DNA of 8,658 nt from Thiobacillaceae bacterium (GCA_024643305.1 JAHENE010000075.1:1-8658); one strand, 5' to 3'. Positions 1 to 6,957 are shown, numbered from the stretch's first letter. A program made the numbers and translations. Notes: generated from the letters alone by a model not told the origin.

Positions 1-44
1 GCAGAGGCGAGTTTGTCGAGTATTTTTTCTGCGCGCGTCTTCAT
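1..44 (-). CDS. Start of the gene downstream of the type I exporter (probable HlyD-type adaptor), cut by window edge
   Basis: Only the first 14 codons are visible, reading MKTRAEKILDKLAS. The ATG at 44..42 overlaps the TGA of the exporter gene (43..41) as ATGA, the usual sign of translational coupling, so the two proteins are very likely made together. A weak GAGAAAG purine stretch lies about 5-11 nt upstream. The fragment is hydrophilic and has no signal peptide or membrane segment so far. In operons of LssB/LapB-type exporters the next gene usually encodes the HlyD/LapC-family membrane-fusion protein, which has a short cytoplasmic N-terminus before its single membrane helix. That identity is inferred from position only. 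Confidence 0.6.
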   Translation of the reverse strand, partial: MKTRAEKILDKLAS

Positions 45-2242
45 GATGCTTTCTCGATGCGGCCTTGTTTGAGGGCTTCGACGACGCGTTCCTTGGGACC
101 ATCGGCAACGATCCTGCCGTTGTCCATGACAATCAGGCGGTCGACAAGGTCGAGCAGGCTGGTGCGGTGCGTGACGATCAGCAAGGTGCGGTTCGCGCTG
201 AACTGCCGCATTTTGGCCTTGACGAGTTCTTCGCTGCTGTGGTCCATGGAGCTTGTGGGTTCGTCCAACAGCAGGATGGGCGGCTCGTTGATTACGCCGC
301 GCGCAATGGCAACTCCCTGGCGTTGCCCGCCGGACAGGGATTCGCCTCGTTCGCCGATCAGCATGTCAAAACCGCGGGGATGGGTATTGATCATGTCCGA
401 AAGGCCGCCGATGTCGGCTGCGGTCAATAACTGGATATCGGATACCGTCGGCGCCGCCAGTGCAATGTTCTCGCGCAGGCTGCCAAAAAAGAGCGTGCCA
501 TCCTGTGGAATGTAACCGACGTTTCGGCGCAGTTCTGCCGGATCAAGCTGGCGAATATCCACGCCATCGACGCGCACGGCCCCGGAGCTTGGTTGGTACA
601 GCCCGAGAATAAGCTTGAGCAAAGTGGATTTTCCGGAGCCGACCCTGCCGATAATGCCGACCCTCTCGCCCGCTTTTATGCGGAGCGATACGTTGCGCAA
701 CGATTCGAGTTCGCTGCCAGGATAGGTAAATCCGACTTCCTTGAATTCGATGTCGCCATTGAAATGCGGGCGGCTTACAAAATTTGCGCCCAGCGGCCGC
801 TCGACTTCCTTGCTCATGACGCTGTCAAGCGATTCCATCGCGGTAGTGGCATTGTGGTAGTTGGTAAGCAGGCCGGCCACCTGGCTGAAAGGTCCCATGG
901 CACGTGAGGAAAGCATGGAACAGGCGATCAGTCCGCCCATGGAAAGTTCTGCCTGGCCAATGCGGTAGACGCCGATGATGATGACCGATAGGGTAACCAG
1001 TTGCTGAACCCACATTGCACTGTTGATGCTCGTTGCCGCCAACAGACGCAGTTGGGCGGAAACCTTGGCGAGGAAAACTGCGCTGCGTTCCCATTTGCGC
1101 TGCATGGGACCTTCGGCCCCGATGGCCTTGACGGTTTCCAGACCTACCAGGCTTTCCACCAGGCCGGCATTGCGTATGGCGCCAGCACGGTATGTGGTTT
1201 CGGCAAGCTCGTGCATTTTTCCCTGGATCAGGAAGCCGTAACCGGCCACCAGGAACATGCCAATCAGGCAGGGAATGAACATGGGCCAGTCGATCCAGGC
1301 CATGACAAGGATAAACAGGAAGGCAAAAGGCAGGTCAATCAGCGCGGTAACCGTCGCCGAAGTGATGAAATCGCGGATGGTTTCAAACGAGCGCAGGTTG
1401 GCGGCGAACGAACCGACAGAAACCGGGCGATTTTCAAGGCGAATACCGAGAACATGTTCCATGATTCGGGTGGACAGGTCCACGTCCACACGCTTGCCGG
1501 CCAGGTCCACAAAATAACCTCGCATCACGCGCAGGCCAAAGTCTGCCGCCAGGATGATGGCAAGGCCGACAGCCAGCATCCAAAGCGTTTCCGTTGCCTG
1601 GTTCGGTATGACCCGGTTATAAACGTTCATGGTGAACAGGGGCAGGGCGATCGCAAAAGTATTGATGAGCGCAGCCGCCATCAACACATCACGATAAACC
1701 GGCAGGTTCTCCAGCATGGCTCCCCAGAACCAGTGGCGATGGCGCAACTTGCCTACTTCCGGGGCGCGTGTGTCGAAGTGAAACTGGGGATGCGCCAGAA
1801 TGGCCAGGCCGCTGTAGTTGGCCTCGAGTTCTTCAAGCGGCATGTTGACTGCCGCTTCGCCGAGCTCGGGCAGTATGACCCGTGCCAATCTCCCGTCCCG
1901 TTCCCAACCGACCAGCAGACAGGCATTGTTGTCTTTCAAGAGAAGGACTGCAGGCAGGAGTGCCTTGTTTATGTTGGAAAGGGGGCGCCGGGTAAGTTTG
2001 CTGGCGAGGCCGGCCCTGCGGGCAGCGCGGGCAAAAAGCGAGGGAGTTAACAGGTTGTTGACCAGCGGCAGACCGGAGGCCAGGGCATCATGCGAGCGCG
2101 GTTGCCCATGCAGGCGAGTCAGTGCAACCAGACATTCAAGCAAGGGGTCATGTCGATGCAGTCCGCCGATCTGTTTTTCCCAGCCCGACGCGCTGTCTGC
2201 ATCCTTCCCCCCGTTGCCCTGGGGCGTGTTTTTTTCTGCCAT
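41..2242 (-). CDS. Type I secretion permease/ATPase (ABC exporter, LssB/LapB-like) with degenerate C39 domain
   Basis: This 733-aa inner-membrane ABC exporter should, with an HlyD-type adaptor and a TolC-type outer-membrane channel, move a large protein (often an RTX adhesin or exoenzyme) straight out of the cell. Residues about 30-160 form a C39-peptidase-like domain beginning DPLLECLVAL. It lacks the Gln and Cys-Gly context and the catalytic His of true C39 peptidases, so it is probably a non-cleaving substrate-docking domain. Residues about 170-450 hold the membrane helices. The nucleotide-binding domain follows: Walker A GRVGSGKST at 532-540, LSGGQ at 636-640, Walker B LLLDEP with D660 and E661, and the H-loop His at 692. 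GRVGSGKST rather than GxSGSGKST is, as I recall, typical of the LssB type. No good ribosome-binding site precedes the ATG (GAGG lies about 20 nt away), but no better in-frame start is visible. No substrate gene lies in the window. Confidence 0.93.
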   Translation of the reverse strand: MAEKNTPQGNGGKDADSASGWEKQIGGLHRHDPLLECLVALTRLHGQPRSHDALASGLPLVNNLLTPSLFARAARRAGLASKLTRRPLSNINKALLPAVLLLKDNNACLLVGWERDGRLARVILPELGEAAVNMPLEELEANYSGLAILAHPQFHFDTRAPEVGKLRHRHWFWGAMLENLPVYRDVLMAAALINTFAIALPLFTMNVYNRVIPNQATETLWMLAVGLAIILAADFGLRVMRGYFVDLAGKRVDVDLSTRIMEHVLGIRLENRPVSVGSFAANLRSFETIRDFITSATVTALIDLPFAFLFILVMAWIDWPMFIPCLIGMFLVAGYGFLIQGKMHELAETTYRAGAIRNAGLVESLVGLETVKAIGAEGPMQRKWERSAVFLAKVSAQLRLLAATSINSAMWVQQLVTLSVIIIGVYRIGQAELSMGGLIACSMLSSRAMGPFSQVAGLLTNYHNATTAMESLDSVMSKEVERPLGANFVSRPHFNGDIEFKEVGFTYPGSELESLRNVSLRIKAGERVGIIGRVGSGKSTLLKLILGLYQPSSGAVRVDGVDIRQLDPAELRRNVGYIPQDGTLFFGSLRENIALAAPTVSDIQLLTAADIGGLSDMINTHPRGFDMLIGERGESLSGGQRQGVAIARGVINEPPILLLDEPTSSMDHSSEELVKAKMRQFSANRTLLIVTHRTSLLDLVDRLIVMDNGRIVADGPKERVVEALKQGRIEKAS

Positions 2243-2289
2243 GTTTTAAAGTTTAGAGAACCTCGATTTGAAGAAACCAGCCTGAGAGA

Positions 2290-2318
2290 CCAATAAGTAA
2301 CACGCCCCCCCCTGTAAA
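2290..2318 (-). promoter_or_regulatory. Candidate exporter promoter with a G8 tract in the spacer
   Basis: Upstream of the exporter the minus strand has TTTACA (2318..2313, five of six matches to the -35 consensus). It is followed at once by eight G residues (2312..2305) and then weak -10 candidates, TTATTG or TATTGG, at 16-17 bp spacing. The terminator at 2385-2420 ends the preceding gene, so a promoter is expected between 2243 and 2384. The -10 match is poor (about three of six), so the exact elements are uncertain. Nothing else is recognised in this roughly 140-bp gap. Confidence 0.25.
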
Positions 2319-2384
2319 ACAATACAACTAACGACAGTCTTGTCCTTTTAATTGATCCCTGATCTGGGTATTTTTTGCGCTCAA

Positions 2385-2420
2385 ATGAAAACAGCGGGCC
2401 TAGAAGCCCGCTGTTTTCAT
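2385..2420. terminator. Strong bidirectional stem-loop terminator
   Basis: A perfect 15-bp inverted repeat (2385-2399 and 2406-2420) encloses a 6-nt loop, ctagaa. The arms have a GC-rich core (CAGCGGGC) flanked by A and T runs, so either strand gives a stem ending in U-rich sequence. It lies 24 bp after the copper-chaperone stop codon and separates that gene from the exporter operon. On the other side there is no convergent gene. Confidence 0.9.
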
Positions 2421-2444
2421 GAGAATCGGCTGGTTAGGTGCTCT

Positions 2445-2888
2445 TTAATGCTGATGCGAAGCAGGAGCGTTCATGGAACGAACCTCGGCAGTAAGCTGAA
2501 CATCTTCGATTTTGGCCCCTGTCTTGACCTTGAGTGTCAGCGGCACCCTGTCCCCGGCCTTGAGCGGTTTTTTGAGTTTTTCAATCATGAGGTGCAGACC
2601 GCCGGGTTCAAGTTTGACGGTCTTGCCCTTGGGCAGGTCAATTTTGTCGAGCGGGCGCATTTGCATCACGCCATTGTTCATGCTCATTTCATGCAGTTCC
2701 ACCATGCCGGCAACCGTGCTTTTGACCTGGAGCAGGGTGGCATCCTTCTGGCTGGTGATGTCCAGAAACCCCCCCACAACTTCCTGGCCGGGCGCGGGTT
2801 CGCGTATCCAGGCGTTTTCAACCTTGATGTCGGCTGCCCATGCGGGTGAGGCAATCAAGGCGGCAAGAATCATTGCATTTAATCTCAT
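2445..2888 (-). CDS. PCu(A)C family periplasmic copper(I) chaperone
   Basis: This is a 147-aa secreted protein of the PCu(A)C/DUF461 family, which binds Cu(I) in the periplasm and delivers it, typically to the CuA or CuB site of cytochrome c oxidase. The signal peptide is MRLNAMILAALIASPAWA, with cleavage expected before ADIKV. The complete family motif is present with exact spacing: H66, ten residues, M77, 21 residues, H99-x-M101; extra Met at 68, 70 and 75 and a C-terminal HQH add possible copper ligands. The ATG at 2888 is preferred over the one at 2963 because it has GGAG eight bases upstream and starts directly at the signal peptide; the longer reading adds 25 residues that do not look like one. 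No Sco, oxidase or copper-efflux gene is adjacent. The gene ends at a strong terminator. Confidence 0.93.
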   Translation of the reverse strand: MRLNAMILAALIASPAWAADIKVENAWIREPAPGQEVVGGFLDITSQKDATLLQVKSTVAGMVELHEMSMNNGVMQMRPLDKIDLPKGKTVKLEPGGLHLMIEKLKKPLKAGDRVPLTLKVKTGAKIEDVQLTAEVRSMNAPASHQH

Positions 2889-2896
2889 TCGATATT

Positions 2897-2900
2897 CTCC
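2897..2900 (-). promoter_or_regulatory. Ribosome-binding site fixing the PCu(A)C start
   Basis: GGAG on the minus strand lies eight bases upstream of the ATG at 2888. It decides in favour of the short 147-aa form, which begins exactly at a signal peptide. Confidence 0.75.
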
Positions 2901-2910
2901 ACAAAGAAAT

Positions 2911-2928
2911 GCCCACCTAAAGGTGGGC
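2911..2928. repeat. Perfect hairpin in the leader of the copper-chaperone gene
   Basis: GCCCACC-TAAA-GGTGGGC forms a perfect 7-bp GC-rich stem with a tetraloop, 22 bp upstream of the PCu(A)C start. In the transcribed (minus) direction it is followed by ATTTCTTTG, a weak U-rich run. It could be a leaky terminator for the solenoid gene or a structured 5' leader. A weak promoter (TTGCTT at 2959..2954, 17 bp, TTTACT at 2936..2931) would start transcription close to or within this hairpin. Confidence 0.5.
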
Positions 2929-2944
2929 AAAGTAAAGGAAGGGG

Positions 2945-2988
2945 GTACATGAAAAGCAACCAACGTACACCCACAATCATGAGTACAT
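2945..2988. other. Three GTACAY motifs at about two-helical-turn spacing
   Basis: GTACAT (2945-2950), GTACAC (2965-2970) and GTACAT (2983-2988) lie 20 and 18 bp apart in the 149-bp gap between the solenoid and PCu(A)C genes. The motifs are directly visible. A role as binding sites for a regulator is inference only. The same gap also holds a short palindrome, GCGACATGATGTCGC (3006-3020). Confidence 0.3.
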
Positions 2989-3037
2989 GCGGCGTATCTG
3001 GCAATGCGACATGATGTCGCAGACCGCCAAAGCCGTT

Positions 3038-4876
3038 TTATGCTGCGTGCTTTCGGTAGGGATAGAACTCGTCGCCCACCCGGTTCATGCGGGAGGTGTC
3101 AAAGCGCGCTTTGCCTGCACTGCTGAACTGGCTTTCCAGCGCGGCATAGGCTTCGCTGGCCCAGGCCTTGTCCTTGAGTTCGTCGGCAATGCCTTCAACC
3201 CAGCGCAATTTTTCCACAGGGTTGGACAGGTTGCCGCCGCAGGCTTCATAGACCTTCCGCACCATGCTTGCATCGAGGTTGTTGCCCTTGAGGCGGGCAG
3301 CCAGTTGAATGCAGCCATCCGCGCTTTCGCAGGACTGGGCGGCCTGCATGAGCAGGGCTTCGGCACCTGTCGCATCCCCGCCTTTGGCCATGAGGGAGGC
3401 GACGTGGGCCAGTGCGTAATGGTCGCTGGCCTTGGTTTTGGCATCGTTCAACAAGGATACGCCCCAGGCAGCATCGCCAATATCGGCAATCACCAGTTCG
3501 GCGAGCTTGGTGTAGTCGTAAACGTTGGCATCAGCATTGGCCTTGAGGGCGGCTTCGCGTTTTTGCACGTAGGTGCGAGCTTTCTCCCGACCCAGCTCCT
3601 TGTTTTTGAGAGCGGTGGCGGCAGTCTTGACGACTTCCTTGAACCACACGAAATCGCCTGACTTGGCGGCAGCGTCATCCAGCAATCGGGCCACCCAGGT
3701 GGCGTCGTTGACATGCTTGTCCACGGCCAGAATGAGGGGGCGATAGCGCAGGAACTGGTAAGCGCCCTCATCCAGCATGGCTTCCACCTTGCCCAGCAGT
3801 TTGGCAGCATAGAAGGGGTCTTCGAGTTCGGCCATCACTTGGTCGGCCAGGGCGAAAAGCTTTTTGGGGGTGTCAGCCAGATCTTCCTGTTTGCCGAATT
3901 CCACGTACTTGGCCTGGTTGGCGGCGCGCTTTTCGTATTTTGCCTGCACCCGGGCGAGGCGCTCGGTATCGTCTGTGAAGTCCGCTTTGGCGGCGTCGAC
4001 CACTTTCTGCATTTCATCCAGAGACGCTACGGCATTTTCGGCCTGATCCATCAGGCCGGCGGCACCGGCTGCGTCGCCCGTGGACTTCAATCCCCGGGCC
4101 AGATCGATGAACTGCTCGGTGGCGGTGGCGATTTCGCCGCCTTTTTTAAGCACGGCTTGCATGAATTCGGTTTCGCCAATGGCCTTGGCGGCATCCAGCA
4201 GGCTTTTTACGGCGTTGAAGTCGGTCGCTCCGTCCATGGCACGCTGATACAGGGCCTTGGCCTTGGCGGGATCGCCCAAGGTTTTTGCGGTTTCGCCGGC
4301 CAGTGACAGCAAATCGCCGACATTGGTGAGTTTTGCCGCGGCCTTTTCCAGGATCGCACCGGCATAGTCCTTGTCCATCAGGTGCTCGACAGCGGCGCCG
4401 GCCAGTTTGGTGTATTCCACCGCGCGCGCAATCTTGCTTTCGGCTTTTTCGTAGACCTTTTTTGCAAAGCTGTTGTCGCCCATCAGGGCCATGGCCTGGC
4501 GACCCAGTTCGATCAGGGGGTCGAGATTGTTGGTTTCCTTGAGGGCTTTGTCCAGCGCGGCTTCGGCGCCAGCCTGGTCGCCCAGCACCTTCATTTTGCC
4601 TTCGGCGAGATATATCTGCTCTTCGCCGGACATGCAGTAATCTTCCGCCGTTTGCAAAAGCTCTTCGGCGCGCGCCTGGTCGCCCAGTTGTTTGTAGACG
4701 ATGGCAACTGCGGCCAGATCCTTGGTGAACTGGCAGTCGTCTGCGACGCGGTCAACGAGTTCTTTGGCATAGGCGGCGTCGGCGGGTTCCTGCAGGGCTT
4801 CCAGCGCCAGCGCGGCATAATCGGCGCCGCTACTGCATTCGGATTCTTTGGGGCTGAGGGTGTCTCGGGTAGCCAT
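3038..4876 (-). CDS. Large TPR-like alpha-solenoid protein of unknown function
   Basis: I do not recognise a named family. The 612-aa product is Ala-rich, has no signal peptide or membrane segment, and should be a soluble cytoplasmic protein. From about residue 20 to the end it is built of roughly 14 degenerate helix-turn-helix units of about 33-40 residues. The recurring core resembles GDxAxAExLLxxAE, for example GDQARAEELLQTAED, GDPAKAKALYQRAMD and GDATGAEALLMQAAQ. This is typical of TPR/Sel1-like scaffolds that bind other proteins; no catalytic domain is evident. All six Cys lie near the ends (14, 48, 81, 516, 522, 546). A strong AAGGAGA ribosome-binding site suggests efficient translation. 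It follows hslU by 109 bp and precedes the copper chaperone by 149 bp, but neither neighbour reveals its role. A HEAT-like classification is also possible. Confidence 0.85.
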   Translation of the reverse strand: MATRDTLSPKESECSSGADYAALALEALQEPADAAYAKELVDRVADDCQFTKDLAAVAIVYKQLGDQARAEELLQTAEDYCMSGEEQIYLAEGKMKVLGDQAGAEAALDKALKETNNLDPLIELGRQAMALMGDNSFAKKVYEKAESKIARAVEYTKLAGAAVEHLMDKDYAGAILEKAAAKLTNVGDLLSLAGETAKTLGDPAKAKALYQRAMDGATDFNAVKSLLDAAKAIGETEFMQAVLKKGGEIATATEQFIDLARGLKSTGDAAGAAGLMDQAENAVASLDEMQKVVDAAKADFTDDTERLARVQAKYEKRAANQAKYVEFGKQEDLADTPKKLFALADQVMAELEDPFYAAKLLGKVEAMLDEGAYQFLRYRPLILAVDKHVNDATWVARLLDDAAAKSGDFVWFKEVVKTAATALKNKELGREKARTYVQKREAALKANADANVYDYTKLAELVIADIGDAAWGVSLLNDAKTKASDHYALAHVASLMAKGGDATGAEALLMQAAQSCESADGCIQLAARLKGNNLDASMVRKVYEACGGNLSNPVEKLRWVEGIADELKDKAWASEAYAALESQFSSAGKARFDTSRMNRVGDEFYPYRKHAA

Positions 4877-4886
4877 GATCTTGCAT

Positions 4887-4893
4887 CTCCTTC
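4887..4893 (-). promoter_or_regulatory. Strong ribosome-binding site of the solenoid gene
   Basis: The minus strand reads AAGGAGA, ten bases before the ATG at 4876. It is the best Shine-Dalgarno match in the window and fixes the start codon. The STAS-like, hslV, hslU and exporter genes have no comparable site. Confidence 0.8.
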
Positions 4894-4945
4894 CAATTTA
4901 GCCCGCAAGTTTACCGCGCCAGGAAAAACTCAAGGCTAGGAAGCT

Positions 4946-4983
4946 TTTATAGGCGCATAGCCCCTTTTTATCTGTTAAGGGCT
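4946..4983 (-). promoter_or_regulatory. Stem-loop after hslU and candidate -10 box for the solenoid gene
   Basis: hslU ends with tandem in-frame stops, TGA TAA. Immediately after, AGCCCTT (4983..4977) can pair with AAGGGGCT (4966..4959), with one bulged G and a 10-nt loop. No U run follows, so this is not a convincing intrinsic terminator. Just downstream is TATAAA (4951..4946), a good -10 match without a clear -35 partner. Together they suggest partial separation of the solenoid gene from hslVU. Confidence 0.25.
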
Positions 4984-4985
4984 TA

Positions 4986-6326
4986 TCAGAGCACGTAACG
5001 GCTCAGATCCTCATCAGCTGCCAGGGTATTGAGGCGCTGATTAACGTAATCGGCATTGATGGTTACGGTCCGCCCTTCGCGTTTTGTAGCCTCAAAGGAG
5101 ATTTCCTCAAGCAGGCGTTCCATGACGGTGTGCAGGCGCCGGGCGCCGATGTTTTCGGTCTTTTCGTTGACCTGGTGGGCGATTTCGGCAATACGGCGAA
5201 TACCGTCCGGCATGAATTCGAGGGTAACGCCTTCGGTTTCCAGCAGGGCCTGGTATTGGCGGGTCAGGCAGGCGTCGGTGCTGGTGAGGATGCGTTCGAA
5301 ATCTTCCACCGAAAGAGGCTGTAACTCCACTCGGATGGGTAGACGTCCCTGTAATTCAGGAATGAGGTCGGAAGGACGCGAAAGATGAAATGCACCGCTG
5401 GCAATGAAAAGGATGTGGTCGCTCCTGACCATGCCGTACTTGGTGGACACGGTGGTGCCTTCCACCAGTGGCAGCAGGTCGCGCTGCACGCCCTGGCGCG
5501 AGACGTCAGCCCCGCTGGTGCCTTCTCGCGCGGCGATCTTGTCGACCTCGTCCAGAAACACGATGCCGTTCTGTTCCACGGCATGAATGGCGGCGAGCTT
5601 TATTTCTTCTTCGTTTACCAGCGCGGCCGCTTCTCCCTCGGTGGCGAGCTTGAGCGCTTCCTTCACCTTTAGCTTGCGTGAACGGGCGCGGCCACCGCCC
5701 AAGCCCTGGAACATGCCCTGCAATTGCTGGGACAGATCCTCCATGCCGGGCGGGGTGAAAATCTGCATGGAGGCGGCCGGCTGCGCCAGCTCGATGTCGA
5801 TTTCCTTGTCGTCAAGCTGACCTTCTCGCAACATCTTGCGGAATTTCTGCCGGGTGCCCGAATCTTCGGGCTTGGCCGGTTCTGCATCGAAGCCAAAGCC
5901 GGCAGGTCGCGGCGGTGGCAGCAGTGCATCGAGGATGCGTTCTTCGGCGGCTTCCTCGGCGCGCATCTGCATTTTTTCCATTTCACGTTCACGGATTTGC
6001 TTGATGGCAATTTCCATCAGGTCGCGAATGATGGAATCCACATCCTTGCCGACATAGCCAACCTCTGTAAATTTGGTGGCTTCGACCTTGATGAAGGGTG
6101 CATTCGCCAGTCTGGCCAGACGGCGGGCGATTTCGGTCTTGCCGACACCAGTGGGGCCGATCATGAGGATGTTCTTTGGGGTTATTTCATGCCGCAAGGG
6201 CTCAGCTACCTGCGCCCGACGCCAGCGGTTTCTCAGCGCGATGGCTACGGCCTTCTTGGCCTCCTGCTGACCGACAATGTGTTTGTCGAGTTCGTGAACG
6301 ATTTCCTGGGGCGTGAATTGAGTCAT
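4986..6326 (-). CDS. hslU: HslU, AAA+ unfoldase subunit of the HslVU protease
   Basis: HslU is the hexameric ATPase that unfolds substrates and feeds them into the HslV peptidase in the cytoplasm. The 446-aa product is full length (E. coli HslU has 443). The N-terminal region has the family core DKHIVGQ...[12 protein letters not shown]. Walker A GPTGVGKT is at 57-64, the pore loop GYVG at 90-93, the inserted I-domain at about 110-240, and Walker B FLDEVDK with D259 and E260. It is followed by the sensor/arginine region with [20 protein letters not shown]. The C-terminus DLSRYVL matches the tail that docks into HslV and activates it. The gene starts 58 bp after the hslV stop codon, so they form one operon. 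No Shine-Dalgarno sequence is visible before the ATG, but the start fits the family. Confidence 0.97.
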   Translation of the reverse strand: MTQFTPQEIVHELDKHIVGQQEAKKAVAIALRNRWRRAQVAEPLRHEITPKNILMIGPTGVGKTEIARRLARLANAPFIKVEATKFTEVGYVGKDVDSIIRDLMEIAIKQIREREMEKMQMRAEEAAEERILDALLPPPRPAGFGFDAEPAKPEDSGTRQKFRKMLREGQLDDKEIDIELAQPAASMQIFTPPGMEDLSQQLQGMFQGLGGGRARSRKLKVKEALKLATEGEAAALVNEEEIKLAAIHAVEQNGIVFLDEVDKIAAREGTSGADVSRQGVQRDLLPLVEGTTVSTKYGMVRSDHILFIASGAFHLSRPSDLIPELQGRLPIRVELQPLSVEDFERILTSTDACLTRQYQALLETEGVTLEFMPDGIRRIAEIAHQVNEKTENIGARRLHTVMERLLEEISFEATKREGRTVTINADYVNQRLNTLAADEDLSRYVL

Positions 6327-6384
6327 GGATTCGTGAGGCGTGGGGCTGGAGGGTTTGCGCCTAACGCACCTGACCCCTCACCTG

Positions 6385-6918
6385 TCATAGGGTTTCAATA
6401 ACGTGGTTCTGGTTGGTGTAGATGCAGATATCCCCGGCTATTTTCAGGCTTTCAGCCACGATATCGCGGGCTGAGAGCTCGCTGTGGGTCAACAGAGCCG
6501 AAGCGGCGGCCTGAGCGTACGCACCGCCAGAGCCGATGGCGGCGATCCCTTGTTCAGGTTCAAGCACGTCGCCGTTGCCGGTCAGGATCAGTGTGCTGGT
6601 TTTGTCGGCCACGGCCAGCATGGCTTCCAGGCGCCGCAGCACCCGGTCAGTGCGCCAATCCTTGGTGAGGTCAACCGCAGCACGGACCAGATGCCCCTGG
6701 TGTTTTTCCAGTTTGGCCTCAAAGCGTTCGAACAGGGTAAAGGCGTCGGCTGTGGCGCCGGCAAAGCCTGCCAGCACCTTGTCCTGATGCAGCCTGCGGA
6801 TCTTGCGTGCGGTGGCCTTGATGACGACGGTGCCCAGGGTGACCTGGCCGTCGCCGCCCAGCGCTACCTGGTCGCCGCGGCGGACGGAAAGAATGGTGGT
6901 GCCGTGATATTGATCCAT
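6385..6918 (-). CDS. hslV: HslV, threonine peptidase subunit of the HslVU protease
   Basis: HslV is the proteasome-beta-like dodecameric peptidase that degrades HslU-delivered proteins during heat and other stress. The 177-aa product is full length. The N-terminus is MDQYHG followed by TTILSVRRG; by alignment with E. coli (MTTIVSVRRN) the nucleophile is Thr7, so a six-residue propeptide ending in Gly must be removed. Other family landmarks are GGDGQVTLG, the active-site Lys region [48 protein letters not shown] and [16 protein letters not shown]. It lies directly upstream of hslU. The visible ribosome-binding site is poor. The 54-bp gap to the upstream gene contains a candidate sigma-32 promoter. 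Confidence 0.97.
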   Translation of the reverse strand: MDQYHGTTILSVRRGDQVALGGDGQVTLGTVVIKATARKIRRLHQDKVLAGFAGATADAFTLFERFEAKLEKHQGHLVRAAVDLTKDWRTDRVLRRLEAMLAVADKTSTLILTGNGDVLEPEQGIAAIGSGGAYAQAAASALLTHSELSARDIVAESLKIAGDICIYTNQNHVIETL

Positions 6919-6929
6919 ATTACTTTGGG

Positions 6930-6957
6930 ATATTGTGCCGGGAACGGCAAGTTCAAG
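6930..6957 (-). promoter_or_regulatory. Candidate sigma-32 (heat-shock) promoter of hslVU
   Basis: On the minus strand CTTGAA (6957..6952) is a perfect sigma-32 -35 element. After a 14-bp spacer comes CACAATAT (6937..6930), matching five of the seven defined positions of CCCCATNT. hslVU is a classic sigma-32 operon, so the location makes sense. The reservation is that transcription would start only about 5 nt before the hslV ATG. The leader would then be almost absent. Confidence 0.4.

Noticed and set aside
1001..2050. A long open frame (349 codons) on the plus strand
   Set aside because: It lies fully antisense to the exporter gene, whose domains and motifs are unmistakable. The translation has no recognisable domain and reads as an artefact of GC-rich codon use.
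1800..2150. An active C39 bacteriocin-type peptidase at the exporter N-terminus
   Set aside because: The Gln and Cys-Gly context and the catalytic His are missing, so the domain looks non-catalytic.
2445..2963. A longer 172-aa start for the copper chaperone
   Set aside because: The extra 25 residues run through the leader hairpin and lack a ribosome-binding site. The start at 2888 has GGAG at good spacing and begins exactly at a signal peptide.
3006..3020. GCGACATGATGTCGC palindrome as a terminator of the solenoid gene
   Set aside because: The stem is only 5 bp once a realistic loop is allowed and no U run follows. It could be a protein-binding site, but there is no support for one.
3713..4306. 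A 197-codon plus-strand open frame opposite the solenoid gene
   Set aside because: The minus-strand frame has regular helical repeats and a strong ribosome-binding site; the plus-strand one has neither.
5724..6401. A 225-codon plus-strand open frame opposite hslU
   Set aside because: It is antisense to a full-length, motif-complete hslU and resembles no protein family.
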